Counted from the stretch's first letter, positions 22,901 through 33,987 are shown. The stretch is DNA of 64,000 nt from Ipomoea triloba (GCF_003576645.1 NC_044923.1:14279226-14343225), one strand, 5' to 3'. Numbers and translations are program-made. Notes: generated by a model not told the origin, from the letters alone.

Positions 22901-23853
22901 GTTTCCACTTCCTTCTTAACGAATTCTCGTTGATCTGCCGAGAGGTATCTTTTCTTTTGGATTACTGGCTTGTGATCAGGATTAACGCCCAATCGGTGGC
23001 AGATGACTGATCGGTCCACCCCCGGCATATCCTCGGGACCCCACGCGAACACCTTTTGATATCTTCGTAGTTCTTGAAATATATCTTGTTTGACTTTCTA
23101 AGTCAAACCGACTCCGAGCTTTACCCGTTTTTCAGGGCGTGAGGGGTCAATCTCAACCTCCTCTAGTTCTACCGCGGGCTCAGGTCGGTCTAGAGTTTTC
23201 AGCTGATCTTCTCGACTGGTAATGGCGTGAACCCTTATATCCCTTTTCCCAATCTGTCGGCAGGACTGTAGGTAACAATCCCGAGCTGCCTTTTGATCGC
23301 ATCGTGCGACCCCTATCCCATTCGGGGTTCGAAATTTGAGGTAGAGATGCTCAAGTGAGATGAGAGCTCCCAGATCCTCCAATCCAGGGCGTCCCAAGAT
23401 CATATTGTGTGAACAGGACAGATCAACAACCACAAATTCCATTTCTATACTTCGAAGGTTCGGAAAGGTACCGATCTTGACCGGCAAGCGGATGGACCCT
23501 TCCGACTCGATCGAGTCTCCAGTGAAACCGGCTAGGGGCGTTTTCACGGGTATTAATCTATTGCGTTGTAATCCCAACCTTTCGAATACTTCCAGGTATA
23601 AGATATTTACGCTATTCCCCGTATCTACTAAAACTCTTCGGACAACTGTGCCATGCACATCCAGGGCGATAACCAACGCATCCCGATGGGGATATTGGCT
23701 TCTAGGCAGATCTTCATCCGTAAATAAGATGGGTTCACGGCAAACCTTTTTCAAGTGATCGTCCCGACCGTAGATGGTTCCTACATATAGTTGTCGAGCC
23801 CAAGCTTTCCGAGAACTCGATGAATCTCCTCCTTCCGGTCCTCCTACGATCAT
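19978..23853 (-). pseudogene. Tat-lineage Ty3/gypsy pol (protease, RT, two RNase H domains, integrase)
   Basis: Protease shows RVLVDTGNSVNILY (about 23600). RT begins about 23050, and after a frame change near 22755 there is a TAA near 22684 within FRGYH|IFMHPAD. The catalytic box reads YVDN instead of YVDD (near 22510), so RT would be inactive. A first RNase H-like region is followed by a second one (HVDEAAS, NNEAEYEAVLGG, KIDSRLVV, NTEADILSK), the double arrangement of the Tat lineage. Integrase has the zinc finger (HRGICSAHQG, CAVCLSF) and KWGIDIVGP. The second catalytic Asp is lost at a frame change near 20640 (reads KNMGD), and ANGQVEN supplies the Glu. The C-terminal domain (GDLVLRDRK, GPYRIREV, HLKKFF) ends at 19978. 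Confidence 0.93.
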
Positions 23854-23922
23854 GTTGATGACAGGTTTGTGTTTCCAGTTACCCTCCTCTTCTTCAGAGG
23901 CGGGCTGCTTGCCCCGATCGGA

Positions 23923-25097
23923 TCAGGAGTCCGGTTTGTCAGAGCGAGAGTGTCGCCTCCATTGATTGGGTGGAGGCGGGGCACCCTTTTGTATTAACGC
24001 CTCTATCTCTCTTCTCAGATAGGAGCATTCATCGGTGGTGTGCGTGGTCGATCGATGGTATCGGCAATATTTGGAGGAAATCCCCCCCGAGGGTAGGACT
24101 TCGGGTTGATCTCCAGGTTTCAATGGTGAGGGAGAAGGCAAGGGGTCTTTTACCTCATGCATGGGCTGGGCGATGGTAGGGCGAGGGGGAGGAACGCCTA
24201 TCCTTTCAGAGCCCCGCCGTACGTCAGTACGACTTGTATGCTCAGGTTCGTCCGAGTCCTGGACTCAAGTTGAGGCCTTTTAGAATTCGACCTGGCAGCT
24301 TCTCGCTGCCGCTTTTGCCTTACCACTTCCTCAGTGTCTGCCTGCCGACTGGCTCTTTGGATGACCTCTACGTATGTCTTCGGGCGATCATTATGGAAAT
24401 CAATGAATAGTTTTCCCACTCGGAGCGACTCCATAAAAAAGGTAATAGCTACCTGCTCGTCCAACCCTTCGATGGTTTGCACTTCCTTTCGCCACCGAGC
24501 TAGGTATGTTTTTCAGGGATTCTCCTTCGTCCTGACTTACCCCACTCAAGTGAGTAAGATTACGTTGCGGCTTGATGTTCACAGCATAATGGGTAAGGAA
24601 CCGGTCGGCTAAGTCATTAAAACATCGGATAGAGCGACTCGACAAGGCCAGAAACCATTTTTGGGCGAGTCCCTTGAGGGTGGGTTGGAAAGCCTTACAC
24701 ATAAGCGACTCTTCTACTCCTAGAACTTGCATTTTGGCTTGGTAACTGACTAAGTGCTCACGAGGATCCCCTGTCCCATCAAAGATGGCATGTTCCGGGA
24801 TTTTCAGGTCCGCAGGGGCCCGATAGTCCATAATTTCGGTGGTGAAAGGCGAATTGGCTAGTAGGTTTTCAGCGGAAGGCCTGACCTTTCCTTCGAATTA
24901 GTCTTGTAGATGTTGCAATCTTTTTTCGAATCCTTCCATTTGACTTTTCCGATATTTGGGCTTGAGGGGTGATTCCGCGCTGCTTTCCGACATGGCTGTT
25001 TGTACCCGTCGCCAGGCTGCAGCAGCTCGACGCTCTTGTCGATTGCCTCTTGGTTGATCCGGGTTGTTACGCTGCTGATTCCTCAACGGGTTTCCCT
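23923..25097 (-). pseudogene. Tat-lineage gag, main part (capsid and zinc finger)
   Basis: From 25097 leftward the frame runs through a basic Arg/Gln/Asn-rich segment to TAA at 24898-24900. The capsid core follows (KIPEHAIFDGTGDPREHL, LTLKGLAQKWF-like FQPTLKGLAQKWFLAL; about 24810-24640). A frame change near 24500 leads to EQVAITFFMESLRVGKLF. The zinc-finger segment is KYCRYHRSTTHTTDEC (about 24070), the CX2H-type finger usual in Tat gag. Its N-terminal part lies at 29044-29524 on the far side of the CACTA insertion. Several frames and one stop make it non-functional. Confidence 0.88.
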
Positions 25098-25863
25098 CAC
25101 TACAAAAAAACGCAGAAATAACTACGAATTTAGCGACGGATTCATTCCGTTGCGAATATAACGACGGAATAGCGACGGTTTAGCGACGGATTTACTTATT
25201 TTTAAAAAATTGAAAATTAGTGACGGATTTGTGACCGATTTGCGACGAAAAATATATTGTCGTTAAATCCGTAGCTAATTTTAGCGGTAAATTTTTGCGC
25301 ATAAATTTGCGACGGATTAACGACGAAATTTTGACAAAAATTTCGCTCGATTTTTTTTGACAAAATCTAGCGACGGAAATTTTAATCCGATAGCGACGGA
25401 TTCAAAATTTTGTCGCTAGATGATTAACAGAGCGGGCGAAATCATTTTAAAATAAAAATCTAGCGACGGAACTTTGAATCCGTCGCTAGATCTAGCGACG
25501 AATTCAAATTTCCGTCGCTAGAGTAGTAACGGGGCGAGACTACGATTTTTTAAAAATAAATCTAGCGACGGAATTCAAATCCGTTGCTAGATTTAGCGGC
25601 GGAAATTTGAATCCGTCGCTAGAACTAGCGACGGATTCAAATTTCCGTCGCTAAATCCAAATCCAAATATAAAATATAAAATCAGATCTAAACATTTTAA
25701 TTTCCTAACCCTAGGTATATAACCATATTAATTGCATTTTAGCCTTCCAAGTTCCAGCCCTCTCTCTGTGTCTTCGAACTGTAGACGGGCGACCTTAACA
25801 AGCCGGCGACGAGGAACGGCAGTGGCAGTTGCGGCGGCGAAGGCGAGGCAGCGGTGGCCGACT

Positions 25864-26111
25864 GAGGCGAGGCAGCGGTTGCAGGTTCTTCGTCTCTCTA
25901 TCTCTCTCTCTCTCGTCCAGCAGATCGAAGGCGAGGGCGAGGCGTGGTGGCCGGCCAGTCGCGACGAGCAGACAGCGGTGGCCGGCGGAGGCGAGGCAGC
26001 GTTTGCAGGTTCTTCCTCTCTCTCTCTCTCTTTCTCGTCCAGCAGATCGAAGGCGAGGGCGAGGCGTGGTGGCCGGCCAATCGCGACGAGCAGACAGCGG
26101 TGGCCGGCGTT
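25864..26111. repeat. Two 124-bp GC-rich tandem copies inside the CACTA element
   Basis: Copies begin with gaggcgaggcagcg at 25864 and 25988, each followed by a (TC)n run and a cgaggcgtggtggccggcca block. Several overlapping frames are open because of composition. I see no real protein, although this may be 5' UTR or first-exon DNA of a captured gene. Confidence 0.75.
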
Positions 26112-27443
26112 GTAGCGGATCGACGGTGTCCCAGGCGGTGGTAGCTGCTGCGGCGTAGGCGACGATGTCCCGGCGGTGGCAGCGGCAGGTTCTTCTTCTC
26201 TCCTTTTTTTTTTTTTTTTTACCTGTAAAGATTAGGTTATAATAAATTAATAATGTTTAATAAACATACTATTAATTATACTGCTATTTTGTATACATTT
26301 TAGTAATTTTAAACCCTAATTGTGATAACTTTGCTGTTAAAGATTCATGGGAAGAATCTCCACCTCATGTCTGTAATAATTTAGGGCTTGTTTTGCTACT
26401 GAAGTTGTTTTTCTTTTGCTGTTTCCAGTTATATAAAACTTTTCAAGTTTTCATATTCTACTAGAAAATTATAGAACATTTTCATTAGTTTTAAAATTGT
26501 ACATATTCACCTTTTTAAGAAATATGAAAACATGTTGTAATTTTGTTCTTTTTAATATAAGCATAACAATGTGGGTGAAATGTGGCAAGGGTAGTAAGTA
26601 GGAGTGTGCATCAAGTTAGATAAGGACTTTCAGTTATTGCAGATATCCAAATATTTGTTGTGGCCTAAAAAGCAAATTTGAAAACTGAATTTAGTTTTTG
26701 AGAAGGTGAATGTTGTCAGTGGTAACTGTGGTTTGGTGCTGATGGATGGTGGTGTTCTTCGGTGAAGGTTCATGTGTGCCTTTTCTATTCGGGAAAATGA
26801 ATGAAAAAATGTTTTCCAATCTAATGGGAAGGAACTTCACTATCAAAATAAAGAGAGATTAATTTCAAGTATTTGTGGGGGTGAGCAATCTTATGTTGGT
26901 TTGCTGGGCTTGTATGACTACTTTTTAAATTTCTTTTTATTGCATATCATAAAGCTTTAGGTTCCCTGAATTATCTCATTATGAAGGTGATAGTTTTTGA
27001 ATATATACATTTTGGTGCAAAATTTCAACCTATGAAGGAGGTACAGTTACTCAGAATGGAAGCAGGAGCAAAATGATAAAGAGCATCTGGAGTAACTCAA
27101 AGATAATGTACACTAGAGGGGAAAAGCTCTTGTACTTGAGGAACACTATGAAATTGCATTTAGGGACCCATTTATCAATCCTACAACTTTTCTAGAAAGT
27201 GATTTATTACTGATGGTAGAAAGAGTGACTATATAAATCTTGTAGGTATTAATAACTAAGTAAAAAAACAAAATGAGCTTTCTCATGAAATAAAGTAACA
27301 AACAGTAAGTGGATGATGTAAGTGACAAGAAATGGAAAGTTCCATTTTTGTGGGGCCTAAAAGTTTTATTACTGATGTTTTAGTGATTTCATATAGCTTG
27401 CTTACCTCTTTTTTTTTTCCTCTTCTTGATTCATCCACTGCAG

Positions 27444-27576
27444 TTTTGGGGACTATGTTTCTGATCAAGTTGTTGCACCTGTTCGAGAAACATGTGCTCA
27501 AGCATTAGGTGATGTGCTTAAGTACATGCATCCTACTTTAGTGTACCAGACACTAAGTATCTTGCTGCAAATGCAG
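27444..27576 (+). pseudogene. Captured exon resembling BTAF1/MOT1 (HEAT-repeat region)
   Basis: An acceptor-like ctgcag precedes, and a donor GTAAATATG follows, a frame reading [20 protein letters not shown] and ending LLQMQ. From knowledge of the plant BTAF1 family (Arabidopsis RGD3, a Mot1-type SWI2/SNF2 ATPase that removes TBP from DNA), this matches a conserved HEAT-repeat exon. The exon that should follow (with EIRHGSLLGIKYL) is not found between here and 28113. The fragment has no start or ATPase domain and cannot make the protein. It is a transduplicated piece, not the locus. Confidence 0.8.
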
Positions 27577-27602
27577 GTAAATATGAAATCAGCTTTGTTT
27601 TA

Positions 27603-27862
27603 CTACCTCCGTCCCAAAATGGTTGTCTGGTTCGTTTAACGATGCTTGACTGATGTAATTTTTAATCCAATTTTTCATAATATTAATTTTAGCATTAATA
27701 TATAAAATTTATATATTTAGAAACTACATTAAAAGTATTATTAAACACAAAAAAAATTAAATTTAAAAATAATAAAAAATTACTAAAGAAAATAAGCAAA
27801 GAAGAAAGAGTTGGTTTGACCAATAAATAGTAAATATGACAGGTAAAATGCGACAGAGGGAG
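27603..27862. mobile_element. Stowaway-type MITE, copy 1 (260 bp), TA target
   Basis: It opens CTACCTCCGTCCC and closes GACAGAGGGAG, flanked by TA at 27601-27602 and 27863-27864. The interior is AT-rich and matches the copy at 37852-38109 along its whole length. It sits in the intron of the captured BTAF1-like fragment, so it arrived after, or was carried with, that capture. Confidence 0.9.
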
Positions 27863-27951
27863 TATTATATATAAAAGGAATACGGATTGTAAATTTGCTT
27901 AGACTATGGTATGAATTGATAAGTAAAGAATGATATGAATTGATAAGTAAG

Positions 27952-27954
<3 letters not shown>

Positions 27955-28002
<48 letters not shown>
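27955..28002. repeat. (TA)n microsatellite
   Basis: An uninterrupted AT/TA dinucleotide run inside the CACTA element. Confidence 0.95.
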
Positions 28003-28005
<3 letters not shown>

Positions 28006-28112
28006 CTTCCTTCTCTGATTTCCATTTTTAACTTCTTATTTGATGTAATATTTCAAATTTTAATCTTTGAATTCCACTTTAATTGATTGTCTGATTCTTC
28101 CCTTGACACCAG

Positions 28113-28329
28113 GAAATGCTTCATGATTTGCTTTGCTATGTTCTCCCAGCATGTAAAAGTGGGGCTTGAGGATGCTGACGATGATGTTCGAGCTGTGTCT
28201 GTAGATGCTCTAATACAAACTGCAGCTGATGATATTGTTTCATTAAAAAGTGAAATATTGCATTCTATTGTTATGCTACTCTGGGACATTTTACTTGACC
28301 TAGATGATTTGAGCCCATCTACTAGCAGT
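28113..28329 (+). pseudogene. Second captured BTAF1-like exon, frameshifted
   Basis: After an acceptor-like acaccag the sequence reads EMLHDLLCYVLPACK, then in the next frame GLEDADDDVRAVSVDALIQT and LLWDILLDLDDLSPSTSS. All are conserved BTAF1 HEAT-region motifs. One extra G in a run of four near 28161 causes the frame change. Downstream, GTCATGAATCTTCTT (about 28388) looks like the next residues (VMNLL) after about 57 bp of unrelated DNA. The fragment is dead and, together with 27444-27576, shows that at least two neighbouring exons with intron DNA were captured. Confidence 0.8.
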
Positions 28330-29043
28330 TGTGTGTGTGCGTGTTTTTAAGCGACCCATTTCTCATTTATAAAAAAATTAAAACTGTCATGAATCTTCTT
28401 GTATTATTTATTTTCAATCTAATCGCTCAGACCAATATTTAGCTTTATGGCATTTGGTGATGAACTGATAACTTTCTCTTATAGCTCTTTAGTATATAGT
28501 TTTCAACCACAAATTCACTACATAGCTGTGTTGATGTTGTTTTCTTTGATACCCTTTGTTTGCGTGGGTGTGCCTTTTTAATATACTTCGTTGATGTTGA
28601 TGTTTTTTACAATTATATTATTCATGTACTATATTAAAGATTTAAAGCACGTATGTAATATTAATTAGTGGGTAGATTTAATTTTTTTTAAACAAAATTT
28701 AAATTTAGCGACGGATTTAAAATCCGTAATTAAATTTAGCGACGGATATATCCGTTGCTAAACATAACGACAGACTTTAGCGACGGATATGTCCGTCGTT
28801 ATTCCCTCACAAATTTCATCATTAAATTCGTCGTCGAAAGGAATTTAGCGATGGATTATTTTTACTTAGCGACGGAATTTTTCGGTTGTTAGGTTTAGCG
28901 ACGGAAAAAAATTTTGTCGCTAAATTTTAGTGAGGAGGGTTTTTAGCTACGGATTGATTCCGTCGCTAAACTCTTTTAGCGACGGATTTTTGCCATTTAG
29001 CGACGAAATTTGCACGTCGCTATTTTCGCGTTTTTTTGTAGTG

Positions 29044-29524
29044 CCTGTGAATCACTCAGACGATCCATAACGGACCCTACGGCCTCTCGGCGCCTGCCGT
29101 CTTATCGACGGGGGGCTGTATGATCATTTCTCCGATGTCCTTGTTCAGAAACCTGGAGGTTCTCGGTCCTAACCGTATCAGCTCGATGATTTGCATCAGG
29201 GTTTTCAAGCCTTCGCCTTTCAACTTCGTTAATAACTTGAACCACAATTTGCTCTAACTCGGCCGGTGGTGGCCGGTCATTGGCTCTATTTGCTGTGTCT
29301 TGCCGTGATTCACCTGTATGTCGAGAGTTTTGCCGACTTAAGTGCTCCCTCAAATCCTGACCATTTTGTCGTTCCAATTGTTCTCTCAAATCCTGACCTT
29401 CGGAGGGTGCTCCATTGGAACGACCCAATATTTGTTCGCGCAGGTCTTGGCCATTTTGTCGGCTAAGCTGCTCCCGTAGGTCATTCGAACGAGGCCGCCC
29501 TCCAAGACTCACGGCTTTACTCAT
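29044..29524 (-). pseudogene. Tat-lineage gag, N-terminal part
   Basis: The frame starts MSKAVSLGG at 29524 (an in-frame Met at 29536 is also possible) and contains four or five degenerate repeats around DLREQLSRQNGQ, a charged coiled-coil-like region. A TAA at 29102-29104 precedes the CACTA junction. Across the insertion (one CCT removed) the same frame continues into 25097, so this is the 5' end of the same gag. Confidence 0.8.
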
Positions 29525-29564
29525 TGATGTTACCAAAAAAGAGGCACGTTACCTTTTGTAACTT

Positions 29565-29582
29565 TCCCCACGGACGGCGCCA
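29565..29582 (-). promoter_or_regulatory. Primer-binding site, tRNA-Asp type
   Basis: On the minus strand this reads TGGCGCCGTCCGTGGGGA, close to the TGGCGCCGTTGCCGGGGA complementary to the 3' end of plant tRNA-Asp used by Athila/Tat elements. It lies one base inside the LTR end at 29584. Confidence 0.8.
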
Positions 29583-29583
29583 T

Positions 29584-30503
29584 TGATGGTTTTCCGATCT
29601 CTGAAGTGACTGGCGGCGAGCCAACACTACCGGAAAATCAGAAAAACAAGAAGAAAAGAATCTTTTATTAAAATTCTCTAAATTTGGGTGTTTTAGTGTG
29701 TCTCCGAATCTATCCCTCCTCAAATGATTGGTACAATGATTTATACTAGGCTCCTGGGCCGTTACACATTAAATCTTTCCGTTAATGCTACGAATAAGGG
29801 CTCATAAAATGCCATTAATACAGGTAACTGACGTTGTTAAATGCCTGTCCGTTGGCCATCTCAAGCTCCCATCTCTATACGCTGTTTCTTCAGAATTCCA
29901 TTGACGCCCGACTGGAAGCTCTGATTGTCCAGCCTGCCCATTCCAGACTTGGACGCCTGAAGATCTCAGTACCCGAAGGCTTCGTCTTCCCAACTCGCTC
30001 AAACCCTCGACCGGGAGAGTAGGCTAGGGGTCGATCCGAAGGAGAATAGTGCTGGTGCTATGTAGATGGGTGAAGAGAACTCCATAAAGAGTCATTTTGA
30101 CCTCCGAAGGGATCGGGATGAGCCTCGGATGTTCAGGATATTGGTTTAGGTTCCTCCGATCGACCGACCTCCGAAGGAGCCGGGATGAGCTTGGAATATT
30201 CAGGACATTGATGCTTATTGGTTTAGGTTCCTCCGACCGACCGACCTTCGAAGGAGCCGGGATGAGCTTGGAATGTCAGGACATTGATGCTTATTGGTTT
30301 ATGTTCCTCCGATCGACCGACCTCCGAAGGAGCCGGGATGAGGTTGGAATGTTCAGGACATTGATGCTTATTGGTTTATGTTCCCCCGACCGACCGACCT
30401 CCGAAGGAGCCGGGATGAGGTTGGAATGTTCAGGACATTGATGCTTATTGGTTTATATTCCCCCGACCGACCGACCTCCTACCTTCTGAATGATTCACTA
30501 TCA
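29584..30503 (-). mobile_element. 5' LTR of the Tat element (about 920 bp)
   Basis: The inner edge is fixed by the primer site: TGATGG at 29584. The outer edge is inferred as CTATCA at 30503, giving TGAT/ATCA terminal repeats, where LINE coding sequence begins. On the minus strand a TATA-like TATAAAT lies at 29739-29745. The outer half is a 77-bp tandem array. The 5 bp after it (GCTCC) should be repeated beyond the missing 3' LTR. The outer boundary is less certain than the inner one. Confidence 0.7.
30095..30480. repeat. 77-bp tandem array in the Tat 5' LTR
   Basis: Five units of about 77 bp, each with cgaccgacctccgaaggagc and ggacattgatgcttattgg, lie in the part of the LTR that corresponds to U3. 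Tandem repeats here often act as enhancer-like promoter elements in plant LTRs; that role is inferred. Confidence 0.85.
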
Positions 30504-31889
30504 GCTCCGCCCAGTCTTCTTATATCGAACCGTCCGTCCTACCAACCTTATATCCCATCAATCCCAATTATCGAAAGTCGCCTTAAATCGTACAATATAT
30601 GAATACTGGCTGGAATCTTCTAGTTGGGACTGGGATGCACTAGACTCCTTGCTCCCACTCAATATTCTCAATAAGCTTGCTGCTATGTTCATCTGTGCTG
30701 ACGAAGATCTGAAAGACCATATTGGATGGAATTCGGAAAACACTAGCAACTTCACAGTGGCATCTGCATATAACCTTGCGATCAGGGAAGAGCAAGCACC
30801 CAAAGATCCAATATGGACTAACCTCTGGAAACTTAAAGTGCCGGCCCGAATATGAACATTCCTGCGGCTGGCTAGACACGATAGGATCATGACAAATAAG
30901 AACAGAATGAGGCGAGTGTTAACCTCCAATGATAAGTGTTGGTGTTGTGCTAATCAAATAGAAGACATAGACCAAGTGCTAAGGAGATGCCATAAAGCTG
31001 AAGCAGTTTGGATAGCTATCCTCCAGGAGGCTACGAGGACGGTCTTCTACCCTCCCTTTCCACAAATGGTTCGAACAGAGTATTATGGAAAGAAACTATG
31101 GTAGAAATCCATCGAGTTCAGCCAACCTCTTCGCAGTCACTACATGGTGGCTTTGGAAATGGAGAAATGAAGCAATTTTCAACAACTTGGAGAAACCTCT
31201 GAACCTCAAGACCAATTGGATCTCTAACCAAATCAAGGAAATCAGTGTTGCATTTGTCAGAACCAACAACCCAAGTGGTCCAACCAATTCAGGAACCTGG
31301 AAACAAGTCTACTAGACTAAACCCCACAACGATGCCATAAAAATCAATGTTGATGGTAGCGTCAATCCCCATAACAGAACAACAGGATGCAGGGGAGTTG
31401 CAAGAAACTGCGCAGGCGACTGGATTAACGGCTTTATATGCAGCCTCGGAACCGGTTCTCCATTAGTGGCTGAAGCTTGGGCCCTACTGAAAGGAATTCA
31501 ATTAGTAACAAACTTGAACCTGCAGCAGGTGATCTTTTTTTAAATCGACTCGAAGACAGTAGTGGATGGCTTTAATACAAACCAGATGGATAACACCATT
31601 GTACATAATCTCCTGCAAGCCTGCAAAAGAAAGCTCTCTAGCATAAAGGAATGGTGGATTGCTTGGATAGCTCGCGAGCAAAATAGCACAGCAGATGCCC
31701 TCGCCAAGCTTGCTCAAAGTAGGCCTACTAGAGGCATGAACATCCTACCACAACCCCTAGAAGCAGTGGTGTCATTCCTACATGATGATTGTAATAGCTT
31801 TCCTACATGGCGTCATATGACTGTTTAGAGAATAGCTTGTATGCATCACTTCATGGGTAGTCCCCTTCTTACGTAAATAAAAAAAAAAT
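30504..31889 (+). pseudogene. LINE ORF2 3' part (zinc-finger RT-associated and RNase H domains) with poly-A tail
   Basis: The first part (to about 31060) carries the plant LINE zf-RVT pattern: FTVASAYNLAI, LWKLKVPARI, then CWCCANQIEDIDQVLRRC. A TGA at 30853-30855 replaces a residue expected to be Arg. A frame change near 31080 leads to WWLWKWRNEAIF and, after TAG at 31313-31315, an RNase H domain (KINVDGS, VAEAWALL, IDSKTVVDG, NSTADALAKLA) with one more in-frame stop (about 31540) and a final TAG near 31828. A3' A-rich tail ends near 31889. RT and endonuclease are missing because the Tat LTR abuts at 30503. This fits an old LINE used as target by the Tat element. Confidence 0.88.
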
Positions 31890-31953
31890 TATTCCACCAA
31901 CTTAATTAAGTTACTCATAAAACTCGAATCTTGAAAGTTAATACAATATATAA

Positions 31954-31954
<1 letters not shown>

Positions 31955-32022
<68 letters not shown>
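31955..32022. repeat. (AAT)n/(ATT)n perfect dyad microsatellite
   Basis: About 13 AAT units pass directly into a similar run of ATT units, forming a perfect inverted repeat able to fold into a hairpin. Confidence 0.95.
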
Positions 32023-32024
<2 letters not shown>

Positions 32025-33640
32025 ATAAATAACTAATAATATTGCTCACAAAATTAAGCAGCCATTCACGTGAGCTTCTAGTAGAAATTAATAAAATTAG
32101 GTGATGAAGGACGGTTTGGTGGTCCTTGCCTGGCACAGCAAGTCAGCATTTTTTTTTTTGGGTGAGAACAGCAAGTCAGCATTGAAACTGCAGTAAGTAA
32201 GAGTAATATTATATCTTTTCTTTTTTTGAAATACTCATAATTTTTTATAAAATAGTCTATATTTTCTCAAACATTCGCAAAAAATATAAATTTTTATTAT
32301 CGGTGTTCAAACTTAAGACCACCCATTTAAATTAGTAATCGAAATATCATCAAATTACATAATAATTGATAGAGTAATATTATATTTATTCTCACTTTTT
32401 ACTCCTTATTAATGTATTATGTCTCAATTAATCTAAAATGAAATGAATCCTTATTTTTATTCATACACATTTCTTTACCTAATAAAATTTATACATATAA
32501 TAAAAATTACTCATATTTTATGAGGTACATCTATTATTTTCCATAAGTAAAGGGCAAGAAAGAATTGCGAAAACTAATGTATAAATATTCTCTTGGTAGT
32601 AGCTGTCTCCAGTTTCCAAGGTCAGAGTTCAGAGTCTAGCCTGTCTGACCACGCGGATCAACCTTTTATAAAATATGATTTATCTCTTCAAAAAAAATAT
32701 GATTTATAAATATGTCGGTGTGTATTATTGGCTAACTTCTTGATAAGTACAATTTCATTGTTATCATTTCAATTTTACCATTATTCAATCTCACAGTTGA
32801 AATGTGTTAAACCATAAAACTTGTTAGTCTACTTTTTGAGAGTTGAAATTTAAGATCCTCTGATCCATATAAATATGCACCTAATTACGTTTCATGTAAA
32901 TTTTACAACAATATACTTTTTATGGATGAACAATCAATTAAAGTAAGATAGTCAAAGGTTAACAAACATAAAAAATTATACCACGAATCATGGTATATTT
33001 TGCCAATTATTATGATTCACACAATTATGTGGATCACAGTATCAAATAATGTACACTCAGTATATAAATAATATACTTTTAGTATATTAAAAATGTACAT
33101 TATATTCCTTGAAAGTACATTATTTTGTATAATGTACATTCAATACACGAATAATATAAATTTTGTTATGGTTCACACAGTACCTTGAATTGTGAACTTT
33201 GATCCAAAAATAACATTTAGGTTCTATACTTTTGACATTCTCATTTCTGTACATATAATTAACCATTTATGTACATGTAAAGCACATCACATAATAATTA
33301 CAGACACATCAACTATTAACTACATGTACAAAATATGTTAACTCCAGAAACATAACAAATTAATCAGTTCTTATGTGTTTGTAATTAACATATTTCGTAC
33401 ATATAATTAACAGTTAAAGTATGTCTGTAGTTATTATGTTATGTGCATGTAATTACTAATCTTCGTTTTATTTACATGTAGATAAATTATTAAGTGTAGA
33501 TATATGATATGTTAAATGTAAAATTAGTCCATGGTATAACCCTTGAACAAACGTGGCGTATATTTAACCAGGACTCCAGGAGTATTATCATTAAACAGGG
33601 GGTCTCTGTCAAGAGATTAATCGAGTTAGGTAAGAAAATT
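32023..33640. other. AT-rich intergenic region upstream of the ankyrin gene
   Basis: I find no coding sequence or RNA gene. A foldback repeat lies at 33282-33446. Part of 33600-33987 is pyrimidine-rich and is likely promoter/5' UTR of the ankyrin gene, but I cannot fix a transcription start. Confidence 0.6.
33282..33446. repeat. Foldback element with about 60-bp arms
   Basis: 33282-33342 and 33385-33446 are inverted copies (gcacatcacataataattac paired with the complement of gtagttattatgttatgtgc) with a spacer of about 42 bp. Arms differ at several positions. It could be a small foldback transposon remnant. Confidence 0.7.
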
Positions 33641-33987
33641 TCCATGAGTGTTTGATTATGTCAAACTGACATATGTTTGAAGATGAAGGAACCTTGGGAG
33701 GACTTTTGACGTTGTCTCTTAAACCTTTTTTGATCTTCTTTCTGGATCCCCAGGCGGAAAGAGATTCCTAACTTTCCGTGCGTCTTGGCTTTGTTTCCCC
33801 AGTCCCACTATTTCAATAACAATCGCTTCATTCATTTTTCCTTTTTGTTGTTGGGGTATTCTCTCAGAGTCTTGATTCTGGGTTTTGCTTAATTCCTTTC
33901 CAGTTTCCCAAATCAAAGTTTTGGTTCTCAAACTGCCTGCCTTTTCACCGTACCATTTCAGAAACGAACCCATTTCTAATTTCTTGC

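Larger units (their letters stand above)
25098..29043. mobile_element. CACTA (En/Spm-type) DNA transposon, non-autonomous, 3.95 kb, TSD CCT
   Basis: The ends are perfect 16-bp inverted repeats, CACTACAAAAAAACGC and its complement, flanked by a 3-bp duplication CCT (25095-25097 and 29044-29046). Both subterminal regions (about 25125-25660 and 28700-29015) hold many copies of TAGCGACGGA in both orientations, the usual transposase-binding architecture of CACTA elements. I see no transposase. Inside are a GC-rich low-complexity repeat, gene fragments resembling BTAF1, a Stowaway MITE and a (TA)n tract. About 26190-27440 is AT-rich with no recognisable coding. Removing the element with one CCT restores the gag frame. 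Confidence 0.95.
6081..30503 (-). mobile_element. Tat-lineage Ty3/gypsy retrotransposon (outer host of the left nest)
   Basis: This span collects the parts of one minus-strand element: 5' LTR (29584-30503), primer site, gag, pol, tandem array, and antisense ORF on the plus strand. The 3' LTR must lie left of the window, beyond the Tekay/Del insertion. Lineage evidence is the CX2H-type gag zinc finger, two successive RNase H domains in pol, a tRNA-Asp-like primer site, and an antisense ORF with a gypsy-type transposase-like (Transposase_28) domain between pol and the 3' LTR. The span is interrupted by the Sirevirus-like element (7844-18636) and the CACTA element (25098-29043). Removing either with one copy of its target duplication restores the reading frame across the junction. 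Confidence 0.85.

Noticed and set aside
25732..26158. Overlapping Arg/Ala-rich ORFs in the CACTA element
   Set aside because: Open in several frames because of a GC-rich 124-bp tandem repeat and (TC)n runs. No conserved protein is seen.
27444..28329. A functional BTAF1 gene
   Set aside because: Only two exon fragments are present, with one frameshift, a missing middle exon, no start and no ATPase domain, all inside a CACTA element.
1..31889. Endogenous pararetrovirus (caulimovirid) sequences
   Set aside because: Every RT region here is followed by integrase, has copia domain order, or belongs to a LINE. I see no movement protein or pararetroviral coat protein motif.
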